64,000 bases of DNA from Lineus longissimus (GCF_910592395.1 NC_088313.1:5768501-5832500), one strand, 5' to 3'. Positions 22,203 through 34,719 are shown, numbered from the stretch's first letter. Notes: generated by a model not told the origin, from the sequence alone. Program-made: numbers and translations.

Positions 22203-22760
22203 AGAGATAATCGTTACCATTATTTTCGCTTGTAAATAACTAATACCCTACCAATATATGAGAAAGGGCCAATACCCTCCCATAAATTAGGCCTATTGAT
22301 ATTAAGTGCGCCTGTGCAGTAATCCTGCATTTACAATGGCCTTTCTAAAGGCCACCATATACTCGGGTTTCGCACGCCCACCGTCCACTGCAATAAGCCA
22401 GTGTATGTGTTCATTTTTGACGGGTCACGACGGAAGTAAGTTTCTTGATTGATTGACCAGCATCATCAATGGCAATAGTGGCTTGAATAGAAGGCCTAAA
22501 ATTTCCCCCATTACGGGCCCAGAAATTTGCACTAAGATTAAAGAAAAGATCTGGCTGAACGTTCAAAGTGAGAAACTAGAGTATTTTAAAAGAGATAATC
22601 GTTACCACACTGTTTCGCTTGTAAATAAACAATACCCTGCCAATAATATACGAGAAAGGCCCAGAACCCCCCCCCCCCCCCCGATTCCTAGGGTGCGATA
22701 TATAAAATAGGCCTAGGCCTATAGATATTCAATGCGCCTGTGCAGTAATCCTGCCTTGTC
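22203..22760. repeat. Direct duplication of the H2A 3' flank
   Basis: AGAGATAATCGTTACC, TTTCGCTTGTAAATAA, AATACCCT and TGCGCCTGTGCAGTAATCCTG occur in the same order at 22205-22330 and again at 22588-22755. The second copy carries a 16-base C run (22667-22682). Confidence 0.8.
22338..22353 (+). terminator. Second, orphan histone-type stem-loop
   Basis: Exactly the same 16 bases as the H2A stem-loop, with good flanks (ACAAT before, ACCA after), but with no histone reading frame directly upstream. It may be a duplicated 3' end or the remnant of a deleted histone gene. Confidence 0.7.
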
Positions 22761-25700
22761 GCATCTCGTATACCGGTGTAACATCTGTGGTTGTTCCCCA
22801 TGTGTCAGTGTTTCCAAACAATAGGCAGCTAGAGAGACCACGACTTTTCAATAGGGGGGATACACAGAAAAACTTGTCAATCTATTTTTGAGCGTTCCCA
22901 AACAATGAGGGGAAACACTCACACACGGGAAACACTCACATAGGGTTACATTTAGCAGGAAAAAGTATATTTCCATTTCAGTCCATATAGTCTCCAATCT
23001 AAATTTTATAGTGTTAAACATACAATGATACATGGCATAGGGCCAGGCCTCATGTACAGGTTTACACGTACACGTAAATGGCAAGCATAAAATTGCCGAG
23101 AGATTTTCAAAGAACGTGCTATCTCACCCATCAATCATGGTCATAACGTAATCCAGTGAGATAGCGGACGCTAACTAACCATAATGAACCTACCCAGCCT
23201 GCTGGATGGACGTGGTTGGGTTTACCTGTGCCTTGTGCACTTTGTATGTGTATTGGATACTCTAGTTTTCTCGATTTGTGTGATTATTCCCACTGTGTTC
23301 TTAGATTTACTGTGATGACATTTTGGATATTCTCATGGTTTTTCGTACTTGGATATATTTCTTGTGGATGATTGTCCTTTCCCTCTCAGTTTTCTGATGA
23401 GGAATTTGAGTGGTGTTGTTGCACTTCTTCTTGAATATGCAACCGGCCTTCTGTTTGCCACGCTACATCATGATATGGAGTCTTTCCGACTCTGACCTGA
23501 TGATATCGTTTTTTGCGATGAGGTCTATGGGGAATTCCCCCACATTTTGTGCTCGGACACATTTCATATAGAGCTCAGATCCAAAAAAACGGGGCTCAGT
23601 CGCACCACATTTGGGCCAAACCCGCCTTTGGTCATTGTGCTGATGTGCAATAATTATATACATGGCTTAGACCTTTCAAATCAGGGCTTTGCCCACTTTT
23701 CGGGCTCAGTCCCACTACACCGGCTTTGACCTGACTGTTTGTTTCAGTACCAATTGAGATGGCTAGCTTAGGCCTACCCAAGCTGTTTCTGCTAATCAGG
23801 ACGACAGTTACTTTATGTTTACACATGTTTGTTTATGCACACATGTAGTGGGCTTGGACCCAATCTTGGTAGCGAGAGACAGCTTTGGCATTGCTACTCA
23901 CGCCTACGGCGTAATACTACGCGTGCTGCGACATCCTGATTTGGGTAGTTGGCCATGGATGGCGAAGGTGAAATCTTGACTGCTTTCACCTCCTGAATCA
24001 ATATGGGAATCCTGCTCTGGGTAGCAGGTCTGCACGTTTTGAAAATGTGTTTGACAGAAGGCCATCATGACAATGCTGTTTTCTCGACATTTTGGGTAAA
24101 CTCATGATACTATTACTAGGTAAATTATGGATTTTGCTTATTCTGCCATTTTAGGGCAATCCGCTCCCAATGGGGTTATTGCTTTTATCAGATTGCCAAT
24201 AAGTTATGATACTCACTAGTTTACCATTTGAGGATCCCTTCTTCACATTATACTTTACTGTTTACACTATTACCTGCTTGCTCTGCTTCCTCTCCTTCAA
24301 CGTAGGGTATATGGGTTAGCTGCATTGGCTATCCTATAGGTCGATGAAATGACTTTTAAAGTCATATTCAGACACTTCAGGCATAAGCTACCTAAATGGA
24401 AATGATGGATTCAATCATCTGCCTGATATAGACCCGGTTTAGGGTCTAGATACGTTGGTTCCCATGTTTGGGAGCACCTTGGCTACGATAATGTTAGCAT
24501 ATGCAATAGATATTTCGTACTTGCCCATGATTGGAATTGGTTGCCATCATTGAAGGCCACCGGGATGGTCAACAGCTTTAGCTTGTACATGTTCGTAAGT
24601 GCACAAGGTTTACACCTCCTCTTACATGGCTCTGGGTGCACCTTTTGACTCCCATTGGCAGGTGACAGCTTGGTGCTTTTAATTGCCCTTTTTTGAGAAC
24701 ACTCGTCATTTAATGGTTGTATTGCTCCTGTCGCCATTGAGTACCCTTTGCCTACTTCGGTGGCTTTTTTAACTATGACATTACTTGAAATATCGTAGTG
24801 GCCTTACTATCAGCTGCTCATGTATGCAGATTATAATATAGCACTATACGCCATGAGAAGCCTTTGAAAACTTATTGTACTGTCTTTGAACATTGTCCAC
24901 CTTTAGCACTTTTGACATCGGTTTAATAAGCAGTGGACTGTATTTTGAATAGTCCTGTTTCCCTGATTTCACACTGTTATAAATAACAAATCTAAGCTAT
25001 CACTCTTCAGGTTATTTCACGCAGTATAGTATGCTGATATTGCTGAACTGCTAAGTGACAAACATGAGACAGTGAGTCTCTTCTGTCCAGATATTTGAGA
25101 AGCCTTCATGGTCTATTTAATACTGGAGGCTGTCTTGGCTGCCATCGATGAGAAACAGCGGTTGTCCACTTTCCCACACTGTAGGGCTGAAGTTAGCTTC
25201 ATTATTACATAATGCTGCCTTGATGATAGCGGTGATTCAATTACTGTAAAAATATTCACCCGCTAAGCGGCATGGTATCCCAGCTTGGGTGACAGATCAA
25301 TCAGGAGTAATAAAGATAATCTCGATAGCCCATCAACAGAGCTCACATGACCCAGATACTATTTTCATAAACATTTGCCAGAGAGACAGTAGGCCTGGAC
25401 TTACTAATTGTTACCTAACAGCATAATGCTTTATGATGGAGGAACACTTTCTCATGCCTGCCACCCGCAATGCTGGTTGTCTTCTGGTTTGGAAAAAACT
25501 GGTGCATTAAAGATAATAAAGGCCTTATCACATTACTTAGGGTGTGGTCTCACATGATATTGACATTGGCCATGATGACTTTGGCGTTGGGCCTCTGCTC
25601 ATGTTTAATCTAAATGGAGCATGTTGCGCTTTAGGAATACTTTGTAATTCACACATTGCGCTGCAGATTGTAGAATGTCAGCAATAATAATAACCATCAT
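22761..25700. other. Intergenic, no gene seen
   Basis: Nearly 3 kb with only short accidental frames. No convincing exon, repeat array or RNA gene. Sequence style (many TAGGCCT, AATGATG) resembles other non-coding parts of the window. Confidence 0.5.
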
Positions 25701-25711
25701 AATCTCTGAGG

Positions 25712-25860
25712 CCACACGGTTGTATTGGTTTGTGACGATACATGAATTGACCACCAAGATTTTAGCATTTCAGATTTCATATTTATTTGAAATGACTATA
25801 CGGCCATAAGGTTGTATTGGCATGTGTTGATACATCTTGACCACCAAGGTTTTTGCATCT
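25712..25860. repeat. Dispersed ~60-bp motif, two direct copies
   Basis: GGTTGTATTGG...GATACAT...TTGACCACCAAG occurs at about 25719-25767 and 25812-25852. A third copy is at about 31339-31382 (same orientation), and related CTTGGTGGTCAACTTG / TTGACCACCAAGAATG stretches occur inside the 1.4-kb transposons at about 29970 and 37300. Confidence 0.65.
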
Positions 25861-25959
25861 CATCCCGAGCCCTGGGCTCGAAGAGGAAGATAATCAGTTC
25901 CACCAGGTGACCTAAAAACAGAGCACTCGCTTAGAAGAAAAATTGGGACGTACCATTTT

Positions 25960-28205
25960 CTATAGGTAGAGTCGCTCCATACAAGAATCCCAGATATCCT
26001 GTTTGAAGTTGTAAGATTTCCTGCACAGAACTTTGAATCCTGACTTTCGTCTTGGGTTGGCAGCATCCTCAACCAATCTCACCGAAGTGAATTTCCTATC
26101 CACATGTTCATTCCAGTCTAACACTGACAAATCTGACCTTAGTCTATAGTTTATGTGTCCATATGAAATTCGTTTGTCATGATATTGTAGCATTGCATTG
26201 TTGAAACTTTCAACATAATGGGTATCACGGCAGAGTATATAATCCTTTGGATTCTTATAAATAGGGGTTGATTTTATCATATTCGTCAGCATCTGTTTCG
26301 CTATATCACCTTTAAGTACTATCTTTGATGGAATATATTGTGGGTCCTTTTTGCATCGGGATTCACTGCTGCAATTCGTATGAATGCCACAGTAATGGTC
26401 GACAATTGTATCTAATGATGCCAACAATTTCACTTCGGACTCCCCACACGTTTTCATTGCCCAATAAAAATGAGTTTTCACCGAAGCACCTTTATCTGAC
26501 AGTTCCTCATGCCATGTCTTTCCGTGTTTATATTTGGCACCCTTGGATATTTTGGTCATAGCTTTGCCCACCTCTTTTGAAACATGCCAAGTGTCATTTG
26601 TATTGTGGACCTCTGGTCTCTTTTCACGAAGAAATTTGTTAATCGACGTATTCCTATCATGCCCTTGAATGTTTATCTTTACATTGTTCTCATCTGCCCA
26701 TTTATAGAACTTTTTGACTCCAACCATTTCATGCCTTTGGGAACATTTATTATGGGCGGTTATTTCCGCATAAATAGAGGTTGTCTCAAATAGACATTTT
26801 ATGTCGTGTTATGACTCGAATAGACGTTTGGTGGCGCTCGTTTTAACGGAGACGTACCTGAAATAAACATATTGTGTCGTATCTCAAATAGACATACACT
26901 CAAATAGACGTTTGGTGGCGCTCGTATCTCAAATAAAGCGCCACCAAACGTCTATTTGAGTGTATGTCTATTTGAAAAGCGCCACCAAACGTCTATTTGA
27001 GTTATACACAAAAATCAGAAAACACGACAATATGTTTATTTGAGATACGAGCGCCACCAAACGTCTATTTGAGTGTATGTCTATTTGAAAAGCGCCACCA
27101 AACGTCTATTTGAGTTATACACACAAATCAGAAAACACGACAATATATGTTTATTTGAGATACGAGCGCCACCAAACGTCTATTTGAGTGTATATCTATT
27201 TGAAAAGCGCCACCAAACGTCTATTCGAGTCATAACACGACATAAAATGTCTATTTGAGACAACCTCTATTTATGCGGAAATAACCGCCCATAATTTATC
27301 CTCCATTTTGGTCACCAACTCTAGCCTTATGCATTTGTGAGTCCCATGGCCAAGAAACACAACATCGGTGAAAACTGAATTTTTCCTCCACCCATGACGT
27401 GCATCTGATAAGATGTCAACTGTTTCCCCATCACCCCTTTCCTCCTCAACTGCAGCTTTGCAAGAAAGTTCAGCTAATTTTCCTACTTCTTGGGCATACA
27501 TATCCATCATAGAATTGAGGTAGAAATCCCTCATTACACCAACATTTGCAGCTCCACCAAATTTTACATAATTTGCATGAAGCATTCCTGAAGAAAAGTA
27601 TCCATGTCCTACTCGATAGTTCACAAGAAATCTTGGGGTGATAGTACTTCCAATGTAGGGAGACGAATTCCAATTAAACTTATGTCCTGTCACATCTTTG
27701 CAACTTTAGCTGGCACATTGCAACATGTCCTTTTCTTTCCGTTTGAGTCAATTCAAGCTTTGAAGGACACTTTTGGGAATGCTCTTGGATGTGGCCAGTT
27801 AGGTTTTTCAGAGCCGACATTGTTGTAAGAAATATATCCTCATTGGTGTCTTCTTTGGCACAGTGCTGATAAACTGGAGTTGGGGTAATCCCTGTTTGTA
27901 TCTCATTTTCTCCATCTCCAGTAGGACTAGGTAGGTTATTAGTTGAAGATTGTCTCTAGCGCTTGGTAATTGCTTGAACGAGATACTTTTCCATCACCAA
28001 GATAGGACTTGACCATATCCAGCTTATTCTGAAGCAGGACCTTTTTCTCATCAGAGTCCACACCATCATATTCGATTTGCCCCCTAATCACACGTCCTTT
28101 TTCTTTTCTAACTTGACTGCGTTCGCGGACTTTTTCAGATGAATCAGAAGGAGATGGTTTTCGACTTCTTTGCTGCAAATCTTTAAATCTCTGAACATAT
28201 GCCAT
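25960..28205 (-). pseudogene. DNA transposase pseudogene (DDE, RNase H-like fold)
   Basis: Minus strand, in pieces. The N-terminus starts at 28205 (MAYVQRFKDLQQRSRKPS). A middle part carries ILSDARHGWRKNSVFTDVVF, the expected first-aspartate strand of a DDE transposase. The C-terminal part (25960-26727) has GHDRNTSINKFLREKRPEVH, NDTWHVSKEV and FYWAMKTC. This D-x-x-x-x-x-N...D-x-W-H-V-K pattern is shared with a widespread group of animal transposase-like proteins; the superfamily is uncertain (Kolobok-like is my best guess). Breaks: a frameshift near 27955, another near 27680, and a 545-bp MITE at 26750-27294. It diverges from the P2X7-tail-like ORF at 28615, suggesting one two-ORF element. 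Confidence 0.75.
26750..27294. mobile_element. 545-bp MITE with perfect 89-bp inverted ends
   Basis: It starts TTATGGGCGGTTATTTCCGC and ends with its exact reverse complement; the first and last ~89 bases are identical inverted copies. It is flanked by TTTA at 26746-26749 and 27295-27298, a 4-bp target duplication. The interior is three imperfect ~113-bp repeats built on CAAATAGACGTTTGGTGGCG in both orientations plus AAATCAGAAAACACGACAAT. No protein. Removing the insert and one TTTA keeps the surrounding transposase frame open. Confidence 0.93.
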
Positions 28206-28614
28206 TTTAACAAGAAGGTGATGCTGCTATAATATTCTCTGTTTCTTTGGTTGAATGAGAGCTAGTTGTCTTTTCCTACCACCCCCACTTGAATATTAGG
28301 CTGTCCTGGTATAAACTTGTGTCACTTTCCTAGAAACATACTGTCAACAGTTGGGTGAATAGCACTTTCAATGACCTTGTCGCAACTGTTCTTCCTCAAC
28401 AGAAGCTTGGAATGCTTTGATCTTGACATAAGTCTGACCCTAAGTCATGAAACCAGGAAGAGAAGCTTCTAAAATATCTAAATCTGTCATCAACCAGATC
28501 AATCATTTGAAAGTTTAGTGGGACTCTGTCCTATCCTGTGTTAGTTGCAAGTGAAAAGTGAGTGTATTTCTGGGCTAAGACATTCATTTCTCTTGGAAGC
28601 TTCTGCTTGTAAAG

Positions 28615-29293
28615 ATGGGTGACGAGGAAAATCAAAGAGCAAAGACATTCATGTTATCAGATTTTCAAGTGCAATGCATACAAGATTATTTCAACCATTT
28701 TGACTGGGATTTGAAAGAAATAGAAACAGAAAAAAATGACTTTGTGTTGCCAATGGTAAACCATGATGAGGATCCAGTACAAGAAGAAGCAGTTCCAAGT
28801 GGCAGTGCCAGCAATGATTTAACACCCATCTCTGCCTCATTCGGTCTCGCATTCGGTTCAAGACTACCCTCCAGCCCAGAATGGTGATAGTGATGACGAT
28901 GATGACCATATCCAAATCGACCAGCCAGGGAACAATGATGAAGATGTCTCCTTCAGTGATGATGAGGAAGGGCAATGTTCCAACTGTTTTCTAAAGCCCT
29001 GCATTGCTACAGTTCATCAACAATGGCTTGGAAATGGACAGGTTCCTCGAAAACAAAACAATTCGCTGCGGAAGATTCGGTATAAGAAATTCTGGGAAGT
29101 GATGCATTATAAAAGTGCTTGGAAGAAAAAAAGATATCCGAGAAAGAAAGCTTTGATGATGCATCGTTTAGAAGTTGATCAGACTGTTGTAGTGCAGCAT
29201 AGAGAAGTTATGCCTGATTGTGTGTTGAATCTTGTGAGGGGTCTCTATCCAAACTTACCTAATGTTCCATATGTTGGACACTGTTTTTGGTGA
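28615..29293 (+). pseudogene. P2X7-tail-like zinc-binding protein, frameshifted
   Basis: Plus strand. Frame one (28615 to ~28825) gives MGDEENQRAKTFMLSDFQVQ and an acidic segment. A frame change near 28820 leads to the second part: an acidic run (NGDSDDDDDHIQID), QCSNCFLKPC, HQQWLGNGQVP, RYKKFWEVMHYKSAW and a basic C-terminus ending NLPNVPYVGHCFW. Cys pairs followed by an aromatic/basic helical region resemble the C-terminal cytosolic module of P2X7 receptors. That module is also found as free-standing proteins in invertebrate genomes, often repeat-associated. No P2X channel part is present. It lies head-to-head with the transposase, 410 bp apart. Confidence 0.5.
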
Positions 29294-29458
29294 TAACTTT
29301 TATATGATCATTGGGATACATGCATGTACTTTAGTATTTTGTCATATTGGAATGTAGAAATATTTGATAAGCAGTATAGCCAGGAAAACTTATATTTAGA
29401 CATTGGATTACTAGTGTGAGGAAAATTGTGAAATTCTGACAGATACAGTTATTACTAT

Positions 29459-30855
29459 CAGTGTACAACCTGGGTCAAAACTTATACAAAATAGGCCAAA
29501 GTCAGCCTCGTTCTGGATTGACCTAGTTTGTGTACTATCTAGTGCATTCCAGTTTCAATGCACTATGATCTCAGATAGTGCTTTGATAGCTGGGGTCATT
29601 ATTTGAAATGACTCTGACACAGCCCAAATCTTTTTTTACCTCAATAAACATGCTTAATATTGTTAGATACATACCACACTACAATCCTAATGCAACATGT
29701 ATTCCATTTAAGCACTTTTGAGAGCATAAAATGCATTTCATTGTGAGTACTGTCCAACACACACCCCACCCCCAACTTCTAATTGGGATAGAAAAAGTTT
29801 CTATGTCTAAAACAAGAGACCATTGATGGGAGACCTTTGATTGACATCTTGGCTGTGGAATTCAACCACTTTTCTCAATGAATATGCACACCCCTTGATG
29901 TATGAGGCTTATGAATGGCTGGAGTCCACCGAGCACAGCCCCCTCCCCCTCAACTAAACTGTCAATAACATTCTTGGTGGTCAACTTGTGTATGGTATCA
30001 TGATACAGCCTGGTACAAGGACCTTTCTGCTTGATTAATTACACACATTTGGGTTAATTTGTTTATACACTTGTCTGCTATAATCTCTCAAACTCAGCAG
30101 GCTGCTTGTTTGCAAGGCGACATATTCCTTTGATCTTGTAATAGGGATAGATTTTGTTTCTGATACTTCAAGTGCAGAAGGTCAATTCCATGGTGTTGAC
30201 CATGTCTTACTGTAGTGAATGAGTACAATTTACACCCTTTCTGGTCATCAACGAAGTGGCTATCACATTTTTTATGTTGCTTGTCCAGCTCATTATCAGC
30301 CGCTCATTAGCATATTGGCCTAGTAACCATGATGAAACACGTGGTGGTGAAGATCAAGTGCTTCCTGCCTTGTCAATTTTGTTACATCTTTCCTGGTTCC
30401 AGTTCTTCTGAACAGGTTAAACTTATTTTGTTGTTCCTTTGGTGGATTATATTCTTACTTCTTTTGGATTATTAGTTTCACCTTTGTAGGCCTATATTCA
30501 TTCAGTGACCCTTACTTTGATTTATATTTTTCGACCAAAAAATAATAAATAATTGTTTGGATATTTGGATACTCTTGATTCAATGGATTAGGGATGTTGA
30601 GAGGGTGATTTTATTCATTGTACTGCAATAGTGAATTCAATGCACATTTCAGATGGACAAACTCCACTTTCCATGCATGGCACTATAATTGTTTACATTC
30701 CTAATATAGGTAAACTAGGACATATTATGCATGAATCTATGTCAGTGGGCGGCCAAGTTTATGCTAACCAGGTATACTAAACCGAGGCTATAATCTGCCA
30801 GCAACTGGGTCACTTTGGATATCAGTTACACTTTGGCTACCCAGAGCACTCACTG
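29459..30855 (+). mobile_element. 1.4-kb non-autonomous DNA transposon, copy A
   Basis: It runs from CAGTGTACAACCTGGG to CCAGAGCACTCACTG; termini are CAGTG...CACTG. It is flanked on both sides by TAT, a 3-bp target duplication. It is nearly identical, in reverse orientation, to 36421-37829. No ORF of note. A 3-bp duplication with short inverted ends fits CACTA/EnSpm- or Harbinger-type chemistry, but the superfamily is not certain. Confidence 0.88.
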
Positions 30856-31473
30856 TATGGAATTATACATGCCTATAAATTGTTGTGGATACTATGGAAT
30901 TTGGATTAGTTTCAAATGAAACAGTAATTCATCTTTTATGTAAGTACATTACAGTTTAGTTTCATAGCTACTAACAGCATGACCCGTAAAATAGAATGCA
31001 AGTTTCTAAACATCAATGAGCATATGCGGCCATGTTGTAAACAAATGGTTACCATGGAGGCAAAACCTCACCATCCCTACAAATTGATATGGAATATTCC
31101 AAACTGACAAAATATATTGAAATTTTCGAATTTTCTAACCTTAATTCCATTATAACCAAGGGTCGTATTTATAAAATGATCACATATTTGCTTTCTCTGA
31201 ATATTCATAAATATCTCTGCCAAATCTGGTAATTTGTTATAACTGATAAAATGAGTACTGCAAAAACTGTTCCAGATGACACCACGGCCATCTTGGCCAG
31301 TGAGCTCCAAGGTTGGGTTTTTCAAAGGTACTATAGGGCCATACGGTTGCATTGGCTTGTCATGAAACATCTTGACCTCCAGCGTGTTTTGTATTTTATT
31401 TTACAGAATGTTTTAACATGGACTTGAGGCCATGAACTTCAGGACGGTGTTTATATACAGACCGTAGCTATAT
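30856..31473. other. Spacer, no gene seen
   Basis: No convincing coding region. It contains one copy of the dispersed TTGACC motif (about 31339-31382). A 97-codon minus frame across 31077-31370 has no recognisable domain. Confidence 0.45.
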
Positions 31474-31482
31474 GGTTAATGG

Positions 31483-33302
31483 GAATCTAGGTAATAAAGG
31501 TACAGGAAAAAAAGGTACAGGAAAAAAAGGTACGGAAATAAAGGTACAGGAAATAAAGGTACAGGAAATAAAGGTACAGGATATAAAAGTACCAGAAATA
31601 AAGGTACCGGAAAAAAAGGTACTGGAAAAATAGGTACACAAAATGGCATAAATAGGTAAAAAAGGTACACAGTTTTTTTAAACTATCATTTGAATTCTCT
31701 TTTTTTCTATTGATAACTTTAACTTTATTTGTTGTGTAGGCATTGCATAGGCCTTAGAAATAGGTATATCAAATTTCCAGTATACCGTTATGGTTTTCAA
31801 TAGTGAAAACACGGCTATCAAGATCATGATGATTGTAAAGATTCTAGGACAATTCCCTCTGCAAAAGGGTTAACTGATAAATGCTAAATGACAAATGATA
31901 AATTAACAATGTGCCTGGCCAATTAGGTCTTAACAGACAAATTATTAGATTCAAGACCAAACACAAGCTATTTAGGGAAATTGGCGAGAATATAAATGTG
32001 AAATGCCAGGTAGGAGGTAGTTGATAAAACTTGGAATCAGTGAAACCATGTAACCTGTGCTAAACCATGGAATAGTCAGTACTAAACCGTGGAATCACTG
32101 TGCAAGTACCGCGTGAAATCGGGTGCGTTCCTTCCACAATTTATACCCTTCCAACTGCCAATCTCGTCCAAGCTGACTTTATTGATAGCAATTTGCCAGT
32201 AGTTCCAGAAACCACCTTTTTGTGGAGGATGACGTCATCATGGAATGCATTTGAAATGCATTGTTGTCGTTAAACCCACTCGATTTCAGTGATTTTGAGC
32301 TCGTTTTCATCTCCAAACCCGGCTAAAACCTTCGGTAATAAATTTTCTTATACGTTTCTTGTCATGCTTAAGATTATGTACGGATTAGTGGCAGCCGGTA
32401 CTGCATGATGTAGTCAATCTTCTCTGTATCACCCTGTATGATCACACCGCTCCGTAGTTCAATTAGGCCCCGTGTGGTGGCGTAGTAAGCGGAGCGCTGA
32501 TTGGTGCATATTATGGGTGTGTGGTGGGCGTGTCGTGACGTGCATGCCCATATTTGGGAGATCAGTAATGTACACTGGAGGCGAGGTATGACTGGGTTGT
32601 TCTAAAATATAGATTGTTGAATCGGAAATGCGACTGATTTCTAAACTACCGTCAAATTCCGATCTGATCATGTAAAAATAAGCTCCAAATATTGATTCGT
32701 AACCACCTTAGGTTCCAATGGCATTATTTCATGTTTTTATGCATTTTTAGGACTGATTCCATGGTTAGCACAGGTTACATGGTTTCGCTGATTCCAAGTT
32801 TTATCAACTACCCAGGTAGGATGCTAGGTGCGCCCCCCCCCCCTTCCCAAGATCCTGGATCAGCCCCTAATCAGAATACGACTCGATAATTTCAAAATTT
32901 AAAATAACATGAATGTAGTTATTACCAGAAAAACGTCAGCTCCCCTGCTGGGCAACTTCTTTCATGAGTTTTCCTCAAATTCATTCTGTAACAAAATTGT
33001 CCGCAATGTATTAAACTATTTTAAGGCACTCCTTAGTCATAGAAGAAGAAAAATGGGCAAGAAAAGATTAAGGCATAGGCCAAGTCTGAACCAGTTGAAG
33101 AGAATCATATTCTTTTAAGAAATTGTGTACCTTTTTTACCTATTTATGCCATTTTGTGTACCTTTTTTCCGGTACCTTTTTTCCGGTACCTTTATTTCCA
33201 GTACTTACTTTTATTTCCTGTATAGTACTTTAATTCCCGTACCTTTATTTCCGTACCTTTTTTTCCTGTACCTTTTTTCCTGTACCTTTTTTACCGTATA
33301 CC
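31483..33302. mobile_element. Foldback transposon of sea urchin TU type
   Basis: The left arm (31491-31640) is a tandem array of a 15-bp unit, AAAGGTACAGGAAAT with variants. The right arm (33125-33290) is the same array in reverse complement (CCTTTTTTCCTGTACC). Inside these lie matching inner inverted segments, e.g. CTTGGAATCAGTGAAACCAT at about 32029 against its reverse complement at about 32785. The flanks carry GGTTAATGG on both sides (31474-31482 and 33303-33311), an 8-9 bp target duplication. TU elements of Strongylocentrotus are described with exactly this plan: an outer domain of 15-bp tandem repeats, an inner domain and 8-bp duplications. The ~650-bp centre has no ORF. Confidence 0.85.
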
Positions 33303-33375
33303 GGTTAATGGTTCTTCTGTGTACAATGTCACACATTAGCGCGTTTTTTAGTGTTTGTATTTTTTTTCTTTGTAG

Positions 33376-34107
33376 AATATTACTGATGACGATTCCGACA
33401 GGCTCGTTTTTGCAGACGAAGACGGCGCTGACGTGGACAAGACGCCGTTTGCGTCATTCCTGCCAGCACCCAAATGTTGGCAGAGTCTATGCATGAATGC
33501 ATTACCCAGCATAGGCTCCTATACCTGCTGTACATTTTACACGGGGAAAGCATTGTAACTACTATGACATCGGATTTATAGTCCCTTAGTCACATTTATA
33601 GTCCACTTTCACTTGTGGTTTGTTTTCTGCTATTTCAGGATGACCGATGAGTCATGTTTAGCCGCTGTCCAGCCTCTTTTATAATGCATTTCCTAAATGG
33701 TTTTTTTGCTAGTAAGAGGGACAATCCAGTCCAGCAGAGTTCACGACCAGGCTAGGAATGTTGTGACCAACCTTAATTGTAATTTCATAGTTTTATTGTA
33801 CAAAATGAATTAAATTTATTTCATTTTTTCAGTCTGGAGAAGAGTACCAGCCTTCGAGTCATTCCAGTATTGACGCAAGCGATGAAAGACAGGCAATAGC
33901 AGAAAAATTGGCTAGCGAAGATCGTGAACAGGGAGATATTGGCCCGGTGATAGACAAAGATGCGTGCAAACGTCAAACTGAGCCGGAACAGAACGGCATG
34001 TCTCAAGGAAGGAACAGACGAAAAAGAAACGGGTGAAAAAAGAGACCGGTAAAATACGAACGAAAGAAAGGAACGCAATGAAGAAACGACAGGAGAAGAC
34101 AGTGATG
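33376..34107 (+). pseudogene. Upstream exon module of the recombinase gene (degraded copy)
   Basis: Exon-like 33376 onward, after TTTCTTTGTAG, reads NITDDDSDRLVFADEDGADV, acidic. A second exon-like piece, 33833-34107, follows a TTTTTTCAG acceptor and ends at a GTGAGT donor. It reads SGEEYQPSSHSSIDASDERQ but hits a TGA before the donor. The same module recurs at 35788-36293 and its last exon at 38024, so this looks like a duplicated and now broken copy of the 5' part of the gene. Confidence 0.55.
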
Positions 34108-34237
34108 GTGAGTTAATAGTTTTAACTATTAACTATTAACGATTAAAATCGTTTGAAACTCTAAGTTAACGTTTCTACAAAATGTAACAGAATATAAAAA
34201 AATCAAATATCTTGATGTGTAAGAATTTTTAAAATAA

Positions 34238-34311
34238 TGACAGCCGGGTTTCGGACCAGCTACCCTGTGCATATGAGAAGGCAACGCTATCACTGAGCTA
34301 ACCAAAGAGCT
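34238..34311 (-). other. tRNA-like sequence (degenerate)
   Basis: On the minus strand, GGTTAGCTCAGTGATAGCG resembles a tRNA A box with D-arm, and GCTGGTCCGAAACCCGGC can form a T-arm around a B-box-like core. The acceptor ends do not pair and the anticodon arm is weak, so this is at best a tRNA pseudogene or the head of a tRNA-derived SINE. Confidence 0.3.
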
Positions 34312-34719
34312 ATGTATGGAAGTTGTTTTATAAGTACATGTAGTAATTCTGAGTGGAATCGGGTCGTCATGATTGACGTAATGTCTGGCGGCGGCGCTTG
34401 GGCAGGCGGAGTTGCTGAGGTTGGTGTTCGGCCACTGTCGACATTTTGCAATGTATTTGATGCGTGCTTTTACACAGCGATTGAAAGTTCGGGTTTAACC
34501 CTTGTACGATTGTTGGTGGTGTAGTGTCGAGGCCGATGTCCTGTATGTTGCTGGTTCGTGTGCATGTAGTTGACTGTGCTACAGGAGGGTAGTTTTCGAC
34601 TTGGAAGTTGTCTAACTGGTTGGAAGGTTGTTATTGTTAAGTTAGCAACCGGGGATTTGTTCATTATGTTCACTTATGAACACAAACGCTGTTAAATTTT
34701 GATTGCACTAGCTAGGGAC

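Noticed and set aside
31476-31670. Pro/Phe/Leu-rich 64-codon frame (FPVPLFPVPLF)
   Set aside because: It is the 15-bp tandem repeat of the foldback arm translated; 15 bp is divisible by three so it stays open by accident. The frame at 33125 is the same repeat in the other arm.
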